From an uncultured Clostridium sp. (GTDB taxonomy: Bacteria > Bacillota > Clostridia > TANB77 > CAG-508), in assembly GCA_900553945.1 (NCBI GenBank), contig USFR01000006.1, positions 1-64,000 of the forward strand: DNA of 64,000 nt. Reading direction: 5' to 3'. The notes beneath the pieces are model-generated. The model made no database searches. It saw only the letters and a program-made list of their open reading frames with translations, and had not been told where the DNA came from. Made by a program: the position numbers and the translations under genes. Shown in pieces: positions 53,295 to 62,869 of the stretch (the first letter of the stretch is position 1; every line of letters begins with the position of its first letter).

Positions 53295-54908
53295 ATGACA
53301 ATAAATGAAATAGAAAAAAGTTTACAAGAAAAATTTAATGATGAATTCACAATAAAAGCATTTGCGAATTTTGCCTTTGAATTTCAAGAATGCTTTTCAG
53401 ACATTCTATCCACTGAAGAATTAATACAAAGAATTAAAAAAAATGTTAAAGGAAATATCATAGTAAAAGATGAATTTGAAAACAAACGATTAGATGGTCA
53501 ATATAACAAGGATGGATATATATGTTTAAAAAAATCAGTAATCGAAAATGAAAGTTATACAAAATATCTTTTATTTCATGAAATGCTTCACGCAGTAACT
53601 TCAATAAGAGATGAAAATGGAAATGAAATTATGTCAGGCTTTTCATATATAGAACACAGCTATGGAAAAGGATTAAATGAAGCTATGACAGAATATCTAA
53701 CTCAAATAAGAAATGAAAAATTCGAAAAAAACTCTAGCAACTTAATATCAGACTACAGAACAATAGTTGAACAACTCAGACGTCTTATTTTAATAATTGG
53801 GGATAAGAAAATAAAAGAATGCTATTTTCATAAGCCAATGGCATTTAAAGATTTATTAAACGAAACTGGCATGAATTATGATGAAGTTGACTCAGCATTC
53901 AATGGCTTATGTGAGCAAGATTATGACGTTTATGCAATGGGACATGGGCAAAAGCTCAAAGAAAATAGTAATTATAAATTACATAAATATGCTGAAATAC
54001 TATTTGAAAATTACTCAAAAGCAATTGGCGAAGTTAGAACATTAGAGGACTTTAAAAGAAAATATAAGGTTTTCGAAACATGCGTGGATGGTAATTTTGA
54101 TGCTATTACAACAATGTATATACCCTACTATGGTCAAATGGGAAAAGATATAAATTCTCTGTTAAATACAGGTATTCCATTTGAAAAAATAAAAGATACA
54201 TTACAAATTCTAAAAATTAATTTAGATACATTGTCATCCGCATATGATTTCTCAAAATGTTTTGTACCTGACAAAAACAAATCAGCTACTGAAATATATA
54301 AATATTATAAAAAAAATCCAAATAGATATACTGCATTTTTTAGTCAGAATTATGGCATGATATTTGACCATTTTAGTGAACTTACTGAATATACTTTAAC
54401 GCCTAATGACAACACTTTATATGATTACTATCTATATCCGCTTAAAGGTTTATTAATACAAGATCATCCTGAAATAGATTATTCTGAAATCTCATGTAGA
54501 AGAATCAAAGATGAAAATTCAAAGGTTGATTTAGTTATTTTTAGTTCATCTAATAATGAACAATACGGATATACTACAAATGGAGACAAAGCTATACAAT
54601 ATATTGATGACAAAGGAAATAAAATTTTGAGATTTAACGTAAGTAGTCAATACATTTTGAATTTAATATATCAAAAAGATGGCCAAGTAAATTTTCAATT
54701 CCAAGCTTCAAAAGATTTTCCACCTGAAAAATTCAAAGCTCTTATGGAAAATTTAAACTTTGAATCAAAATATTATTACAGTGACAAAGAAGATATAGAA
54801 TATTGGTTACAAGAAAATAGCGATGATAAATTGTTGCAATCCAAATTAAATACCATATCAGAAAGAATTAACACTAGAAGGAAAGAAAGTTCTAAAACTT
54901 TGCAATAA
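53295..54908 (+). CDS. Gluzincin-type metallopeptidase, otherwise unknown (537 aa)
   Basis: HEMLH (His95, Glu96, His99) in KYLLFHEMLHAVTS is followed by GLNEAMTEYLTQ with Glu129, the pattern of gluzincins with the third ligand in an NExxTEYL motif. There is no signal peptide, so it acts inside the cell. The remaining ~400 residues are helical up to ~330, then beta-rich, with a helical end (KLNTISERINTRRKESSK). I cannot assign the family. A single gene with promoter, GAGGA before the ATG and a shared terminator. Confidence 0.7.
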   Translation: MTINEIEKSLQEKFNDEFTIKAFANFAFEFQECFSDILSTEELIQRIKKNVKGNIIVKDEFENKRLDGQYNKDGYICLKKSVIENESYTKYLLFHEMLHAVTSIRDENGNEIMSGFSYIEHSYGKGLNEAMTEYLTQIRNEKFEKNSSNLISDYRTIVEQLRRLILIIGDKKIKECYFHKPMAFKDLLNETGMNYDEVDSAFNGLCEQDYDVYAMGHGQKLKENSNYKLHKYAEILFENYSKAIGEVRTLEDFKRKYKVFETCVDGNFDAITTMYIPYYGQMGKDINSLLNTGIPFEKIKDTLQILKINLDTLSSAYDFSKCFVPDKNKSATEIYKYYKKNPNRYTAFFSQNYGMIFDHFSELTEYTLTPNDNTLYDYYLYPLKGLLIQDHPEIDYSEISCRRIKDENSKVDLVIFSSSNNEQYGYTTNGDKAIQYIDDKGNKILRFNVSSQYILNLIYQKDGQVNFQFQASKDFPPEKFKALMENLNFESKYYYSDKEDIEYWLQENSDDKLLQSKLNTISERINTRRKESSKTLQ

Positions 54909-54929
54909 CTATTAGTTTTCAACTCATAA

Positions 54930-54965
54930 AAAATCTCATGTTATTAATTAAAACATGAGATTTTT
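54930..54965. terminator. Bidirectional terminator
   Basis: AAAAATCTCATGTT / AACATGAGATTTTT between converging genes. Confidence 0.9.
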
Positions 54966-54991
54966 TATATATTCAAAGCAAATCTTTTATA

Positions 54992-56757
54992 TTAATTTAA
55001 TTTTCCATAGTACATATCACTAAACATTCCGCCTTTGTCAATTAACTCATCAAATTTTCCTTCTTCTTCTATATGACCTTTGTTCAAAACAATTATTCTA
55101 TCGCAATTTTTTAATGTAGTTAATCTATGTGCAATTGCAATAATCGTTGTATTATTTTCATCTTTCATTTTTTCTATTTCTGCTTGAATATGCTTTTCAG
55201 AGGTATTATCCAAAGCAGAAGTTGCTTCATCTAAAATTAATATTTTGGGCTTTCTCAAAAATATTCTAGCAATAGCTATTCTTTGTCTTTGACCACCAGA
55301 TAAATTGTTTCCTCCTTCTGAAACCATAGTATCAAATTTTTCTGGTAAACTATTTATATAATCAAATATATATGCTCTTTTTGAAGCCTCTTCTACTTCA
55401 TCTTTTGATACCTCTCTATCTATACCATACGTTATATTTTCATAAATTGTTCCCGCTATTAAAAATGGACTTTGTGGCACTAATGCAATCAATTTAGAAA
55501 TATCTTTTCTTGATAAATTATTTAAATTAATATTATCAATAATTATCGTACCCTTTGCTTTTTCCAGCTTACATATAGACTTTATCAAAGATGATTTACC
55601 GCAACCTGATGGCCCAGCAATACCAAGATAAGTTCCTTTATTTATATCAATATTAAAATTATCAAGAATTACTTTATCTTTACTTTCTGGATAAGAAAAC
55701 GTAATATTTTCCATATTAATCATTTCATCTGTTTCTTTATTTTCTGATTTCACACTTATAGGAAAATAAGAAAAATCATTTTCTATTTCTGTCATTTTGA
55801 AGAAATCTGTTGCTAAAACAGTACATTCAGACACTTCATCGAAAATTCTATGTAATTCTTCTAATGGCTTTAATAATTGATTAAAACACAAATATGCTGT
55901 TAGAACACTACCTACTGAGATTATATTCTTAGTTGCTAGATATGTAGATACACCAATAACTAAAACAGTAAATACTGCTTGATTAATAAATTTTAAACAA
56001 TCATATACAGCCATTGCTTTATGATGTTTCATTTCCTTTGCTCGTAAAAATTCTGATTTATTTTCAAATCTATTTGTTTCAAATTCTAAGCTATCACATA
56101 TTCTTATTACTTCAATACCATTTATTAATTCAACAATAGTTCCGTCCATTTCAGATTTACTATTTAAAAGTTCAACTCTAATTCCCTTCTGACTTTTAAT
56201 CTGTTTCAAAACTATAAAAACTCCAATTGGGATTACTAACATCATAGGTAAAGCTAATGCTATTGGTAACGTTATAAAAATAGTAATAATTGCTGCTATA
56301 CTATTGAATATAGCTGGAGCAAAATCCATAAACAACAATTTTTCCAATTTTATTGTTCCATCAAGACATCTATTTAACCTTCCATGAATATTTCCAGTCA
56401 TATTTTTTCTGAAATATGATAATGGAGCCATTAAAAGAGATTTTATAACAATTCCTCTTGCTTTTTTTTCTGTCCTAGTTGCTGTATCCTCAACTAAAAC
56501 TCTTCTTACAATTTTTATTATTTCATTAACTACATTGACTATTAGTATAAAAATAAGAAATGGTATTACTTTTTCAAACGAAATTGAATCCTTAGATAAA
56601 ATATCATCTGTTAACCATCCTATAGCTTTAGGAGTCATCTGTGCTAATATTGCTGAAATTATCATTATCATAATAATTATTATAAATCTTATTTTCTGCT
56701 TTTTATCTAACAATTTATATATTTTCTTTAAAACATTCGATAAATTATTTTTTTCAT
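54992..56757 (-). CDS. ABC exporter, fused permease-ATPase; start out of frame across A7
   Basis: The body of ~573 residues (from a TTG at 56713) has six membrane helices (to ~310) and an ATPase with Walker A GPSGCGKSS, signature NLSGGQRQRIA, Walker B ILILDEATSALD and H-loop AHRLTT: a homodimer-type exporter. The best start is the ATG at 56755-56757 behind AAAAGGAG, but it is one base out of frame: an A7 run (T7 at 56748-56754) would need A8 to read KKNNLSNVLKKIYKLLDKKQ into the body. This may be a sequencing error, a young frameshift or slippage on A7. Confidence 0.85.
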
Positions 56758-56925
56758 ATTTACTCCTTTTAATTTAAATTACATTATATATTATAACATA
56801 AAACTATCTAAAACACCAATTTATCCGAATGCTATATTTTTTTACATTTCATGTCATCAAGCTCTATTAATTACTTTAATATCTAACAATTTATTTCGTA
56901 TACCACTTGATATATTTTATCAATT

Positions 56926-58290
56926 TTAGTTTATATCATCATTTTGTATAACTTTTTTCTCTAATTTTTGAGCAAGTTTTTCTAGTTCTTCATCCCCTGT
57001 TTCATCAGCAAACTTTCTTGCCATAGTTTTATTTTTAGAAACTAATTTTTTTATAGTTAAATCATTCGCTTTATCATTTGCTAATCGAAGATTTCTGTCA
57101 CTACTTACAAGAGCATCCTTTATTTTTTGAAGATGATCTATTGACTTATCTATTTCTTCTATTGCCTCATTAAATTTTCTTGATGCTAACATATAATTTC
57201 TGCTAAATGCATCTTTAAATTTATTCATATTATCTTCGAAATTTGAAATATCAATATTGGTATTTTTCATTTCAATCATTTGTTTTTTATATTGCAATGA
57301 ATTCATTGATGCAGTTCGTAGCAAAGTGATAATAGGTATAAATGATTGTGGACGAATTACATACATTTTTTCATATCTATGTGATACATCAGTAATTCCA
57401 GCATTATAAAGTTCATTATCTTTTTCTAATAAAGAAACTAACACTGCATATTCGCAATTCTTTTCTTTTCTATCTTTATCAAGTTCTTTGAAAAAATCCT
57501 CATTTTTATGTTTAGTAGCTGTTTCATCATTTTCGTTTTTCATTTCGAACATAATAGAAACTATTTCAACACCGTCATCATCATAATCTCTAAATATAAA
57601 ATCACCTTTAGATCCTGTTTTAGCATCATTATCTTTTTCAAAATATGCATTTGAGAACAAAGGTCTTAATCTATTAAACTCAACATTGCAATGTTGTTCT
57701 AAGGTTTCTCCCACCATTTTTGTTGATAATGATGTTTTTAAGTCTTTATAATATTCTATCATTTCATCTTTTTGTTTTAATTGATTATCATAACTTAATA
57801 TAAGATTTTTTTCGTTTATTTCTTGCTCTTTTTTATTAAGATTAATCTGATTCTTCAAAGACTCTATGTCTTTATCTTTTTCATTTATTGCATCTTTAAT
57901 AGCCATTTGATCTTTTGATTTCTGAACAATTAAATCAGATTGTAATTTTGTATTTTCATTTGTTAATTCATTTATTTTATCATTTAATTTTTTCTCTACT
58001 TCATTTCGAGTAGACATCTCTATATTTCTTTTCTCTTTTTCACTTTCTTGCAATTTGTTTTGAGCTGTTATTAATTCTAGTTTTAATGAATTAATTTCTT
58101 CTTGCATTTTCTTTTCTGTATTAACTTCTGCAAGTTTTACTGCATTTTCTTTTTCAGAATTAAATTGCTTAATTCTTATATCTAGTTCCTTCTCAAACTC
58201 ATGATTTTTTATTTGCTTAACTATTGATTCATAATCTGTTTCATTTATCGTAAATGCTTTTCCACAATGTGGACATTTAATTTCATTCAT
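56926..58290 (-). CDS. DUF2130 protein with zinc knuckle and coiled coil
   Basis: 454 residues. A CPHCGK knuckle opens the protein (residues 5-10). Residues ~25-185 form a long coiled coil rich in Glu, Lys and Asn. The DUF2130 core follows (VGETLEQHCNVEFNRLRPLF, GSKGDFIFRDYDDDGVEIVSIMFEMKNE), which has a PD-(D/E)xK-like pattern with Asp and ExK, so a nuclease role is plausible. The C-terminal part is helical. A separate transcription unit on the minus strand. Confidence 0.85.
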   Translation of the reverse strand: MNEIKCPHCGKAFTINETDYESIVKQIKNHEFEKELDIRIKQFNSEKENAVKLAEVNTEKKMQEEINSLKLELITAQNKLQESEKEKRNIEMSTRNEVEKKLNDKINELTNENTKLQSDLIVQKSKDQMAIKDAINEKDKDIESLKNQINLNKKEQEINEKNLILSYDNQLKQKDEMIEYYKDLKTSLSTKMVGETLEQHCNVEFNRLRPLFSNAYFEKDNDAKTGSKGDFIFRDYDDDGVEIVSIMFEMKNENDETATKHKNEDFFKELDKDRKEKNCEYAVLVSLLEKDNELYNAGITDVSHRYEKMYVIRPQSFIPIITLLRTASMNSLQYKKQMIEMKNTNIDISNFEDNMNKFKDAFSRNYMLASRKFNEAIEEIDKSIDHLQKIKDALVSSDRNLRLANDKANDLTIKKLVSKNKTMARKFADETGDEELEKLAQKLEKKVIQNDDIN

Positions 58291-58342
58291 TATATATTTT
58301 CCTTTCTTTAATTATTAAAGTAAAATTTATAATATAATTGTA

Positions 58343-58900
58343 TCATTTATTCAGTAATTTATCATATATTAATTTTGTGTTTTCATTTAAATGTATTTTT
58401 TCATCAAAAACATCTACACATTTTGGTTTGCAAAAATTTTTAAATTCAGAAATAGCTAAATCTATATTATTTGCATTAACTTTATCTTCAAATATTTTAA
58501 TTGCTGTTTTCATATATCCTCTTACAGCACATCCTGCCATTGCTTTAAAATAAGATTTTTCTGGCAAATTCGATTTATATTAAAAATCCATGGCCATCTC
58601 ATCTGTAACAACTCTAGGATTTGTTATAATAATTTTATTACTTCTAAATACTCCGTGCGGAGCTTAAGTGCTTTCTCAATCTATTATTTCAGCATCATCT
58701 GGAATAGCAACATCATATATTGTATCACCACGCACTAACCATCTTAGTATGTTATCTTCTGTACTAAAGTTAAAACCGCCCATTTTTTGTGGGTCATGAA
58801 CATTAGGATTCCAATTATTAGCAATATTTACTTTTCCTATCTTATACTCAAAATCCGAGGCTCCAGATTTCGTTTTAAACATTACCTTTAAATACTTCAT
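58343..58900 (-). pseudogene. Hypothetical gene next to rhuM, broken by three in-frame stops
   Basis: A single frame runs from 58900 to 58343 (MKYLKVMFKTKSGASDFEYKIGKVN... NLPEKSYFKAMAGCAVRGY...) and is broken only by TGA and TAA near 58666-58675 and a TAA near 58580. Codon character continues across all three. The layout (FSTEDNILRWLVRGDTIYDVAIPDDAEIID) recalls an uncharacterised clostridial protein type with N-terminal DUF7666-like domain, but I am not sure of the family. The 5' end overlaps rhuM by 26 bases without a ribosome site, so the N-terminus may also be lost. Confidence 0.65.
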
Positions 58901-59810
58901 TTGCTTGTTTATGTGAATTTTTTCCTTTTCCTTCTAAAACTTCATAATGGAAAACTTTTAGGGCATTTTCTACTTCATTTTTCCAATCTTCCATATACAT
59001 TGTTATGTTTCTCTCTGCATTATTTTCAGCAATATCCAAAAATAAGTTTACTAAATTATTTAAATTTTTAATTTCTTGTTCACTTAAATAGTTCTTGGCA
59101 ATAATTACATCAGATTTTAAAATTTTCCCATCAGGTGAATTTTCCCAGGTAGTAAGTCCAATATTTTCTTTTTTAGAATTCACTCTTTTATAAACTATTT
59201 CAGCAGCAATGTTTCCAGTAATTGCATAATGAAATTTATTTTGAATTGTTTTATAAAAAGTTATTGCAGTATCACTATTTTTATCATAATCAATAGAACA
59301 TTCAGCAAATATATCAGTAATTTTTTGATAAAACATTCTCTCGCTTGTACGAATTAATTTAATTCTTTCGAGTAATCTTTTAAAATACTCTTGATCAGAT
59401 TTCTTTGCTTTTAAAAATCTTTCATCATTTAAAGCAAAACCTTGAACCATATAATCTTTAATTATTTTATTTGCCCAAGTTCTAAATTTAATTGCTTTTT
59501 TAGAGTTAACTCGAAAACCTATTGAAATGATCATATCAAGATTATAATATTTTGTATTATAATCTTGTTTGCCATTGTTACCCACATGTTCCATTTTGGA
59601 ACATGTGCTTTTTTCTTCAAGTTCTTCGTCTTCATAAATATTATTTATATGTTTCGTAATTGCTGGTCGTTTAACATTAAAAAGTGCGGCTAATGCTTTT
59701 GTATTTAACCAAACATCTTCATTTTCTAATAGTACTTCTACTTTTGTATTACCTTCTTCATCATTATAAAATAAAATATTTTTCTCATTTCCAATTAATT
59801 TTTCTTTCAA
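58875..59810 (-). CDS. RhuM-family protein
   Basis: 311 residues. VWLNTKALAALFNVKRPAITKHINNIYEDEELEEKSTCSKMEHVG, YYNLDMIISIGFRVNSKKAIKFRTWANKIIKDYMVQGFALNDERF is the RhuM N-terminal signature (KilA-N/BRO-like DNA-binding part). The end (GKGKNSHKQANEVFKGNV) is cut short relative to family members, where helices continue. The start is TTG with AGGAG eight bases before it. Such genes are frequent on mobile islands near restriction or toxin genes; their role is unproven. Confidence 0.85.
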   Translation of the reverse strand: MKEKLIGNEKNILFYNDEEGNTKVEVLLENEDVWLNTKALAALFNVKRPAITKHINNIYEDEELEEKSTCSKMEHVGNNGKQDYNTKYYNLDMIISIGFRVNSKKAIKFRTWANKIIKDYMVQGFALNDERFLKAKKSDQEYFKRLLERIKLIRTSERMFYQKITDIFAECSIDYDKNSDTAITFYKTIQNKFHYAITGNIAAEIVYKRVNSKKENIGLTTWENSPDGKILKSDVIIAKNYLSEQEIKNLNNLVNLFLDIAENNAERNITMYMEDWKNEVENALKVFHYEVLEGKGKNSHKQANEVFKGNV

Positions 59811-59937
59811 ATTAACATCTCCTAATCCAAATATAATAAATTCTTATCTAATTAATATAATACTATTTTTACGAACATTTGTATTGTATCATGGATATAC
59901 TTGAATTTCAATATTTTTACATGCAATAATTATATTA

Positions 59938-59978
59938 AAAAAAGTGCATCCAGATTATTACACTGGATTGCACTTTTT
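59938..59978. terminator. Terminator upstream of rhuM
   Basis: AAAAAGTGCA(T)CCAG / CTGG(ATT)GCACTTTTT arms with flanking A and T runs. Confidence 0.75.
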
Positions 59979-59993
59979 TATTATATTATATAA

Positions 59994-60077
59994 TTACGCA
60001 TTTTTTCCACAACAGTTTTTATACTTTTTTCCACTTCCACAAGAAGACTTTATTTGTGTATTATCAATACTATAAAA
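59994..60077 (-). pseudogene. SEC-C metal-binding tail, orphan fragment
   Basis: 27 codons ending SSCGSGKKYKNCCGKNA-stop: the SEC-C motif (CGSGKKYKxCC) found at the end of SecA and of many small proteins. The frame is closed by TAG just upstream and has no start, so only the C-terminal tail of a lost gene remains. The first Cys of the usual CPCGSG is Ser here. Confidence 0.6.
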
Positions 60078-60336
60078 TACTATCTATACTAATAATATCA
60101 CGGATTATAGCCATTTATATTTATTGTATTATTAGTATTTATTTTGTATATGTTTTATTATTTTTTGCAAACAAAATGCAAACAATGTTTACATTCGATT
60201 TTAAAATTATAATAAAAATGCCTAGATTGCAACGTACTTAACATACGCTTAGCTTGTAGCTACATTGTCTAGGTCTTACTAAAAATATTTTACTATATCG
60301 AAACTTGTATGTCAAACATTTTTGCTAAAAAATATT
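60078..60336. other. Non-coding stretch with a hairpin, near element boundary
   Basis: No ORF supported. CCTAGATTG...CATTGTCTAGG (60218-60274 area) is an imperfect inverted repeat. Direct copies of GCAAACAA/TGCAAACAA occur at 60160-60185. This is the kind of place where an attachment site could lie, but I cannot show one. Confidence 0.35.
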
Positions 60337-60364
60337 AAAGGTAAAGACCTAAATCTCTACCTTT
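60337..60364. terminator. Terminator hairpin next to the structured RNA
   Basis: AAAGGTAAAGA / TCTCTACCTTT with a six-base loop. On the minus strand it is followed by AATATTTTTT, fitting the 3' end of an RNA read from 60459 downward; on the plus strand by TTT. Confidence 0.6.
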
Positions 60365-60373
60365 TTTACCGTT

Positions 60374-60459
60374 GGTTATTTGGCAGGTGTGCCAAATCCT
60401 GCATCTCTTTTGACCTTTTAAAGGTGTGTGGATGGCACTATTGTCCACTTCAAATAACC
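60374..60459. ncRNA. Candidate structured RNA with four stems and a kissing-loop match
   Basis: A closing stem GGTTATTTG / CAAATAACC (9 bp) encloses three hairpins: GCAGG/CCTGC (loop of 10), ACCTT/AAGGT (loop of 3) and GTGGA/TCCAC (loop of 11). The first loop contains GTGCCA and the third TGGCAC, a perfect 6-bp loop-loop match. A terminator lies directly beside it on the minus-strand 3' side. It is not a tRNA (no T-arm, wrong loop sizes), and I know no RNA family with this layout. Strand unproven; minus is preferred. Confidence 0.5.
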
Positions 60460-60519
60460 TAATTATATTGTACTTTTATTATACAACTTTTATTCATTTT
60501 TGTCTAGCATTTTTTAGAT

Positions 60520-60903
60520 TTATTTTTCCATATGATTTTTCCGTCTATTTCTTATAGTTTGATTCCAAGTTCTTTTATTTAATTTCATTAATGTTATTAT
60601 TGAGTTTTTATTATGCTCATCATCTTGTCCTAATGCTAACTTTATAACGACTCTACCATTCTTTCCTATATCATCAATTTCTTTTAAATATATCATTGTA
60701 TCTTCATGTCTATTATCTTCAACTATATAGTCTGGATTTTCAATTATACTTTTAATATATGGTCTTAACTGTTTATATTCTTCTTCGTGGAATAATAGTA
60801 TGTGTTCATATAGTCGTTCATCTGTTAAAATAACTTCTTCAGTTATTAACTTATCTTTATATATTCCTAATTTTTCTTTATCTAAATTTGTTATATATTG
60901 CAA
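60520..60903 (-). CDS. PBECR/colicin-like small nuclease candidate (127 aa)
   Basis: A 127-residue protein reading LTDERLYEHILLFHEEEYKQLRPYIKSIIENPDYIVEDNRHEDTMIYLKEID...RVVIKLALG. The spaced His/Glu, then NPDYI, a MIYLKE strand, RVVIKL and a C-terminal WNQTIRNRRKN resemble phage-barnase-EndoU-type nucleases found on mobile elements. The match is by pattern only. Last gene of the operon with Nudix and MBL genes; the RNA candidate follows 61 bases downstream. Confidence 0.55.
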   Translation of the reverse strand: MQYITNLDKEKLGIYKDKLITEEVILTDERLYEHILLFHEEEYKQLRPYIKSIIENPDYIVEDNRHEDTMIYLKEIDDIGKNGRVVIKLALGQDDEHNKNSIITLMKLNKRTWNQTIRNRRKNHMEK

Positions 60904-60930
60904 TTTATTACCTTCTTTTTATTATAATAT

Positions 60931-61377
60931 TTATCTTACATATTTTGTATTATTAAAAATATCTAAAGAATATATTTTGTTTTCTTCAAAATATTTGATA
61001 AACTGGATGCTTGTATCATATCCTCTTAATTCATTTTCTGTCATGTTTTTAACATCTTTGACATTTAACCATTTTACATCCAATATCTCATCAGTATCAA
61101 ATTTAATATCTTCTTCTAATATATCAGCAGTAAATCTTACCATTACTCGTGTTTCTCCATCTTCTCCATCAACAGAACATATCGGTAATACCCCTGTGAG
61201 TTTTACTTTACAGCCCGTTTCTTCATAAGTTTCTCTTACTGCTGCATCTGTTATTTTTTCTAATTCATCTACATGCCCTGCTGGAAAATTCCATTGTCCA
61301 TAACATTTCTTTTTTGCTTCTTTTACCATTAAAATTTTATTATCTCTTACTATTATACAACCTGCTATAACTACCAT
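60931..61377 (-). CDS. Nudix hydrolase
   Basis: 148 residues with the Nudix box GHVDELEKITDAAVRETYEETG preceded by YGQWNFPA. MutT-type core. Preceded by a 14-base gap after the MBL gene, so part of one operon. The substrate is a nucleoside diphosphate derivative in most relatives. Confidence 0.9.
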   Translation of the reverse strand: MVVIAGCIIVRDNKILMVKEAKKKCYGQWNFPAGHVDELEKITDAAVRETYEETGCKVKLTGVLPICSVDGEDGETRVMVRFTADILEEDIKFDTDEILDVKWLNVKDVKNMTENELRGYDTSIQFIKYFEENKIYSLDIFNNTKYVR

Positions 61378-61391
61378 TCTATCTCTCCTAA

Positions 61392-62195
61392 CTATAAAAT
61401 TACTTCTTCTAAATCATTTGGAACATAAACATTACCTAAAAAGAATTTCTTTGCTTCTTCTATATATGATTTTTTTCTGTTTTTTACATCATTGTCTATT
61501 GTATGCCATAAAATCAAATTTTTAGCTTTCATCATTTCCATCTTTTCTGCCACATCCTTAACTACTGAATGATTTTTTTCACGGGCTTTAAAAATAGGTT
61601 CTTCTTTTTCTAAACAAAATGCTTCATGTAGTATCCAATCAAAATTTTTTATTCTATCACATATCTTTTCAGAGCAAGGAACATCTCCTAAAAATGCTAT
61701 ATTCTTTCCATTATTTAATATCGTTTTAAATCCATATTGAATACATTCATTAGAGTGTAAATCTATTACATCTATATCATATCCTATAATAGAAAACTTT
61801 TTATAATCTTTACAAAAGTTATATATTACTAACTCTTTATATAAGTCTATATGTACTTTATGAAATGTAGCTGACATGAAAGTATCTATTATTTCTTTAA
61901 TTTCATCATCACAATATATATTTAATTTTCCATTATATCTTTTCATTCTATGTTGTTGCATTATATATCTTAATAGTGGAATAATGCCTAATAAATGGTC
62001 TATATGTTTATGTGAGATAAAAATATCATGTATTTTATCAATGTCTATATTTTTTGACTTTAATTGATTTAATATTTGATTACCACTACCTGTATCTACC
62101 AACATATACTTATCATCATTTTCTAGTAAAAAACATGTACTATAACAATTTATTGATATTCCTGCCCCAGTACCTAAAACTATAATTTTTTCCAT
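61392..62195 (-). CDS. Metallo-beta-lactamase-fold hydrolase (RNase Z-like)
   Basis: 267 residues. ISHKHIDHLLGI gives the HxHxDH zinc motif (residues ~60-66); FLGDVPCSE and LWHTIDNDV supply later ligands, and LHEAFCLEKEEP with AREKNHSVV matches the RNase Z group His region. It sits between two Nudix genes with 13-14-base spacers, which points to shared use in nucleotide or RNA processing. Confidence 0.85.
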   Translation of the reverse strand: MEKIIVLGTGAGISINCYSTCFLLENDDKYMLVDTGSGNQILNQLKSKNIDIDKIHDIFISHKHIDHLLGIIPLLRYIMQQHRMKRYNGKLNIYCDDEIKEIIDTFMSATFHKVHIDLYKELVIYNFCKDYKKFSIIGYDIDVIDLHSNECIQYGFKTILNNGKNIAFLGDVPCSEKICDRIKNFDWILHEAFCLEKEEPIFKAREKNHSVVKDVAEKMEMMKAKNLILWHTIDNDVKNRKKSYIEEAKKFFLGNVYVPNDLEEVIL

Positions 62196-62208
62196 CTATA
62201 AATCCTTT

Positions 62209-62736
62209 CTATTTATTCAAATAATATTCTAATATATTTCTATCCCTTAATGCTATAAATTTTGTGTGATATACAGACTCGTATTTTGATGCAATTAAAT
62301 TATCAAAACATTCTGTAATTAACTTTAATCCATTTTCAGGAGTTTCCCATAATAATTTAGCACCTTCTTCTTTTTCTTTTTGAGTTACATTCAGTTGTTT
62401 TGTATCTTTTATAACTTTTCCTACAAATACATAAGAAATTTGTTTAAAATTATCAAATGTTTTATATTCTTCAGTTGTTCCTAAACATTCTATAATTTCT
62501 ACTTCGCATCCTGTTTCTTCTAGCACTTCTCTTTTAAATGCTTCTTCTGGTTTTTCTTCTCCTTCTAATCCTCCACCAGGTAATTTATATTCATTTTTAT
62601 TACTCTTATTAAAAATTGCAATTTTACCATCTTCTCTTATCACAATTCCTCTTGCACCTAATCGCAATCTTGGATTGTCCATTTCAATCGGCTGTTTTCC
62701 TATATCTTTATCTGTTATTTTACATATTAAATTCAT
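62209..62736 (-). CDS. Nudix hydrolase
   Basis: 175 residues with an N-terminal extension of ~28 residues, then GARGIVIREDGKIAIFNKSNKNEYKLPGGGLEGEEKPEEAFKREVLEETGC, a full Nudix box. First gene of the four-gene operon (Nudix, MBL, Nudix, nuclease-like). A promoter lies at 62775-62805. Confidence 0.9.
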   Translation of the reverse strand: MNLICKITDKDIGKQPIEMDNPRLRLGARGIVIREDGKIAIFNKSNKNEYKLPGGGLEGEEKPEEAFKREVLEETGCEVEIIECLGTTEEYKTFDNFKQISYVFVGKVIKDTKQLNVTQKEKEEGAKLLWETPENGLKLITECFDNLIASKYESVYHTKFIALRDRNILEYYLNK

Positions 62737-62774
62737 ATTTTTTATATTCTCCTCTTTTGGGATATTTTTAAGGA

Positions 62775-62805
62775 ATTATATCATACTTTACTTTATTTGT
62801 CTCAA
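62775..62805 (-). promoter_or_regulatory. Promoter of the Nudix-MBL operon
   Basis: TTGAGA (62800-62805), 19-base spacer, TATAAT (62775-62780) with TG-like extension. Confidence 0.5.
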
Positions 62806-62840
62806 TTTTATAAAAATTTTATATTTTTCTTATATTTTAA

Positions 62841-62865
62841 AGAGCCAGTAATTATACTAGCTCTC
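62841..62865 (-). terminator. Terminator of the recombinase gene
   Basis: AGAGCTAGTA / TACTGGCTCT stem with a four-base loop, then TTTAAAAT on the minus strand. Confidence 0.75.
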
Positions 62866-62869
62866 TAAT

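Noticed and set aside
60374..60459. tRNA gene
   Set aside because: There is no T-arm consensus, and loop sizes and the 9-bp closing stem do not fit a cloverleaf.
60520..60903. Type III toxin-antitoxin with the RNA as antitoxin
   Set aside because: The protein does not look like ToxN, and the RNA is downstream and not a tandem repeat; too speculative to call.
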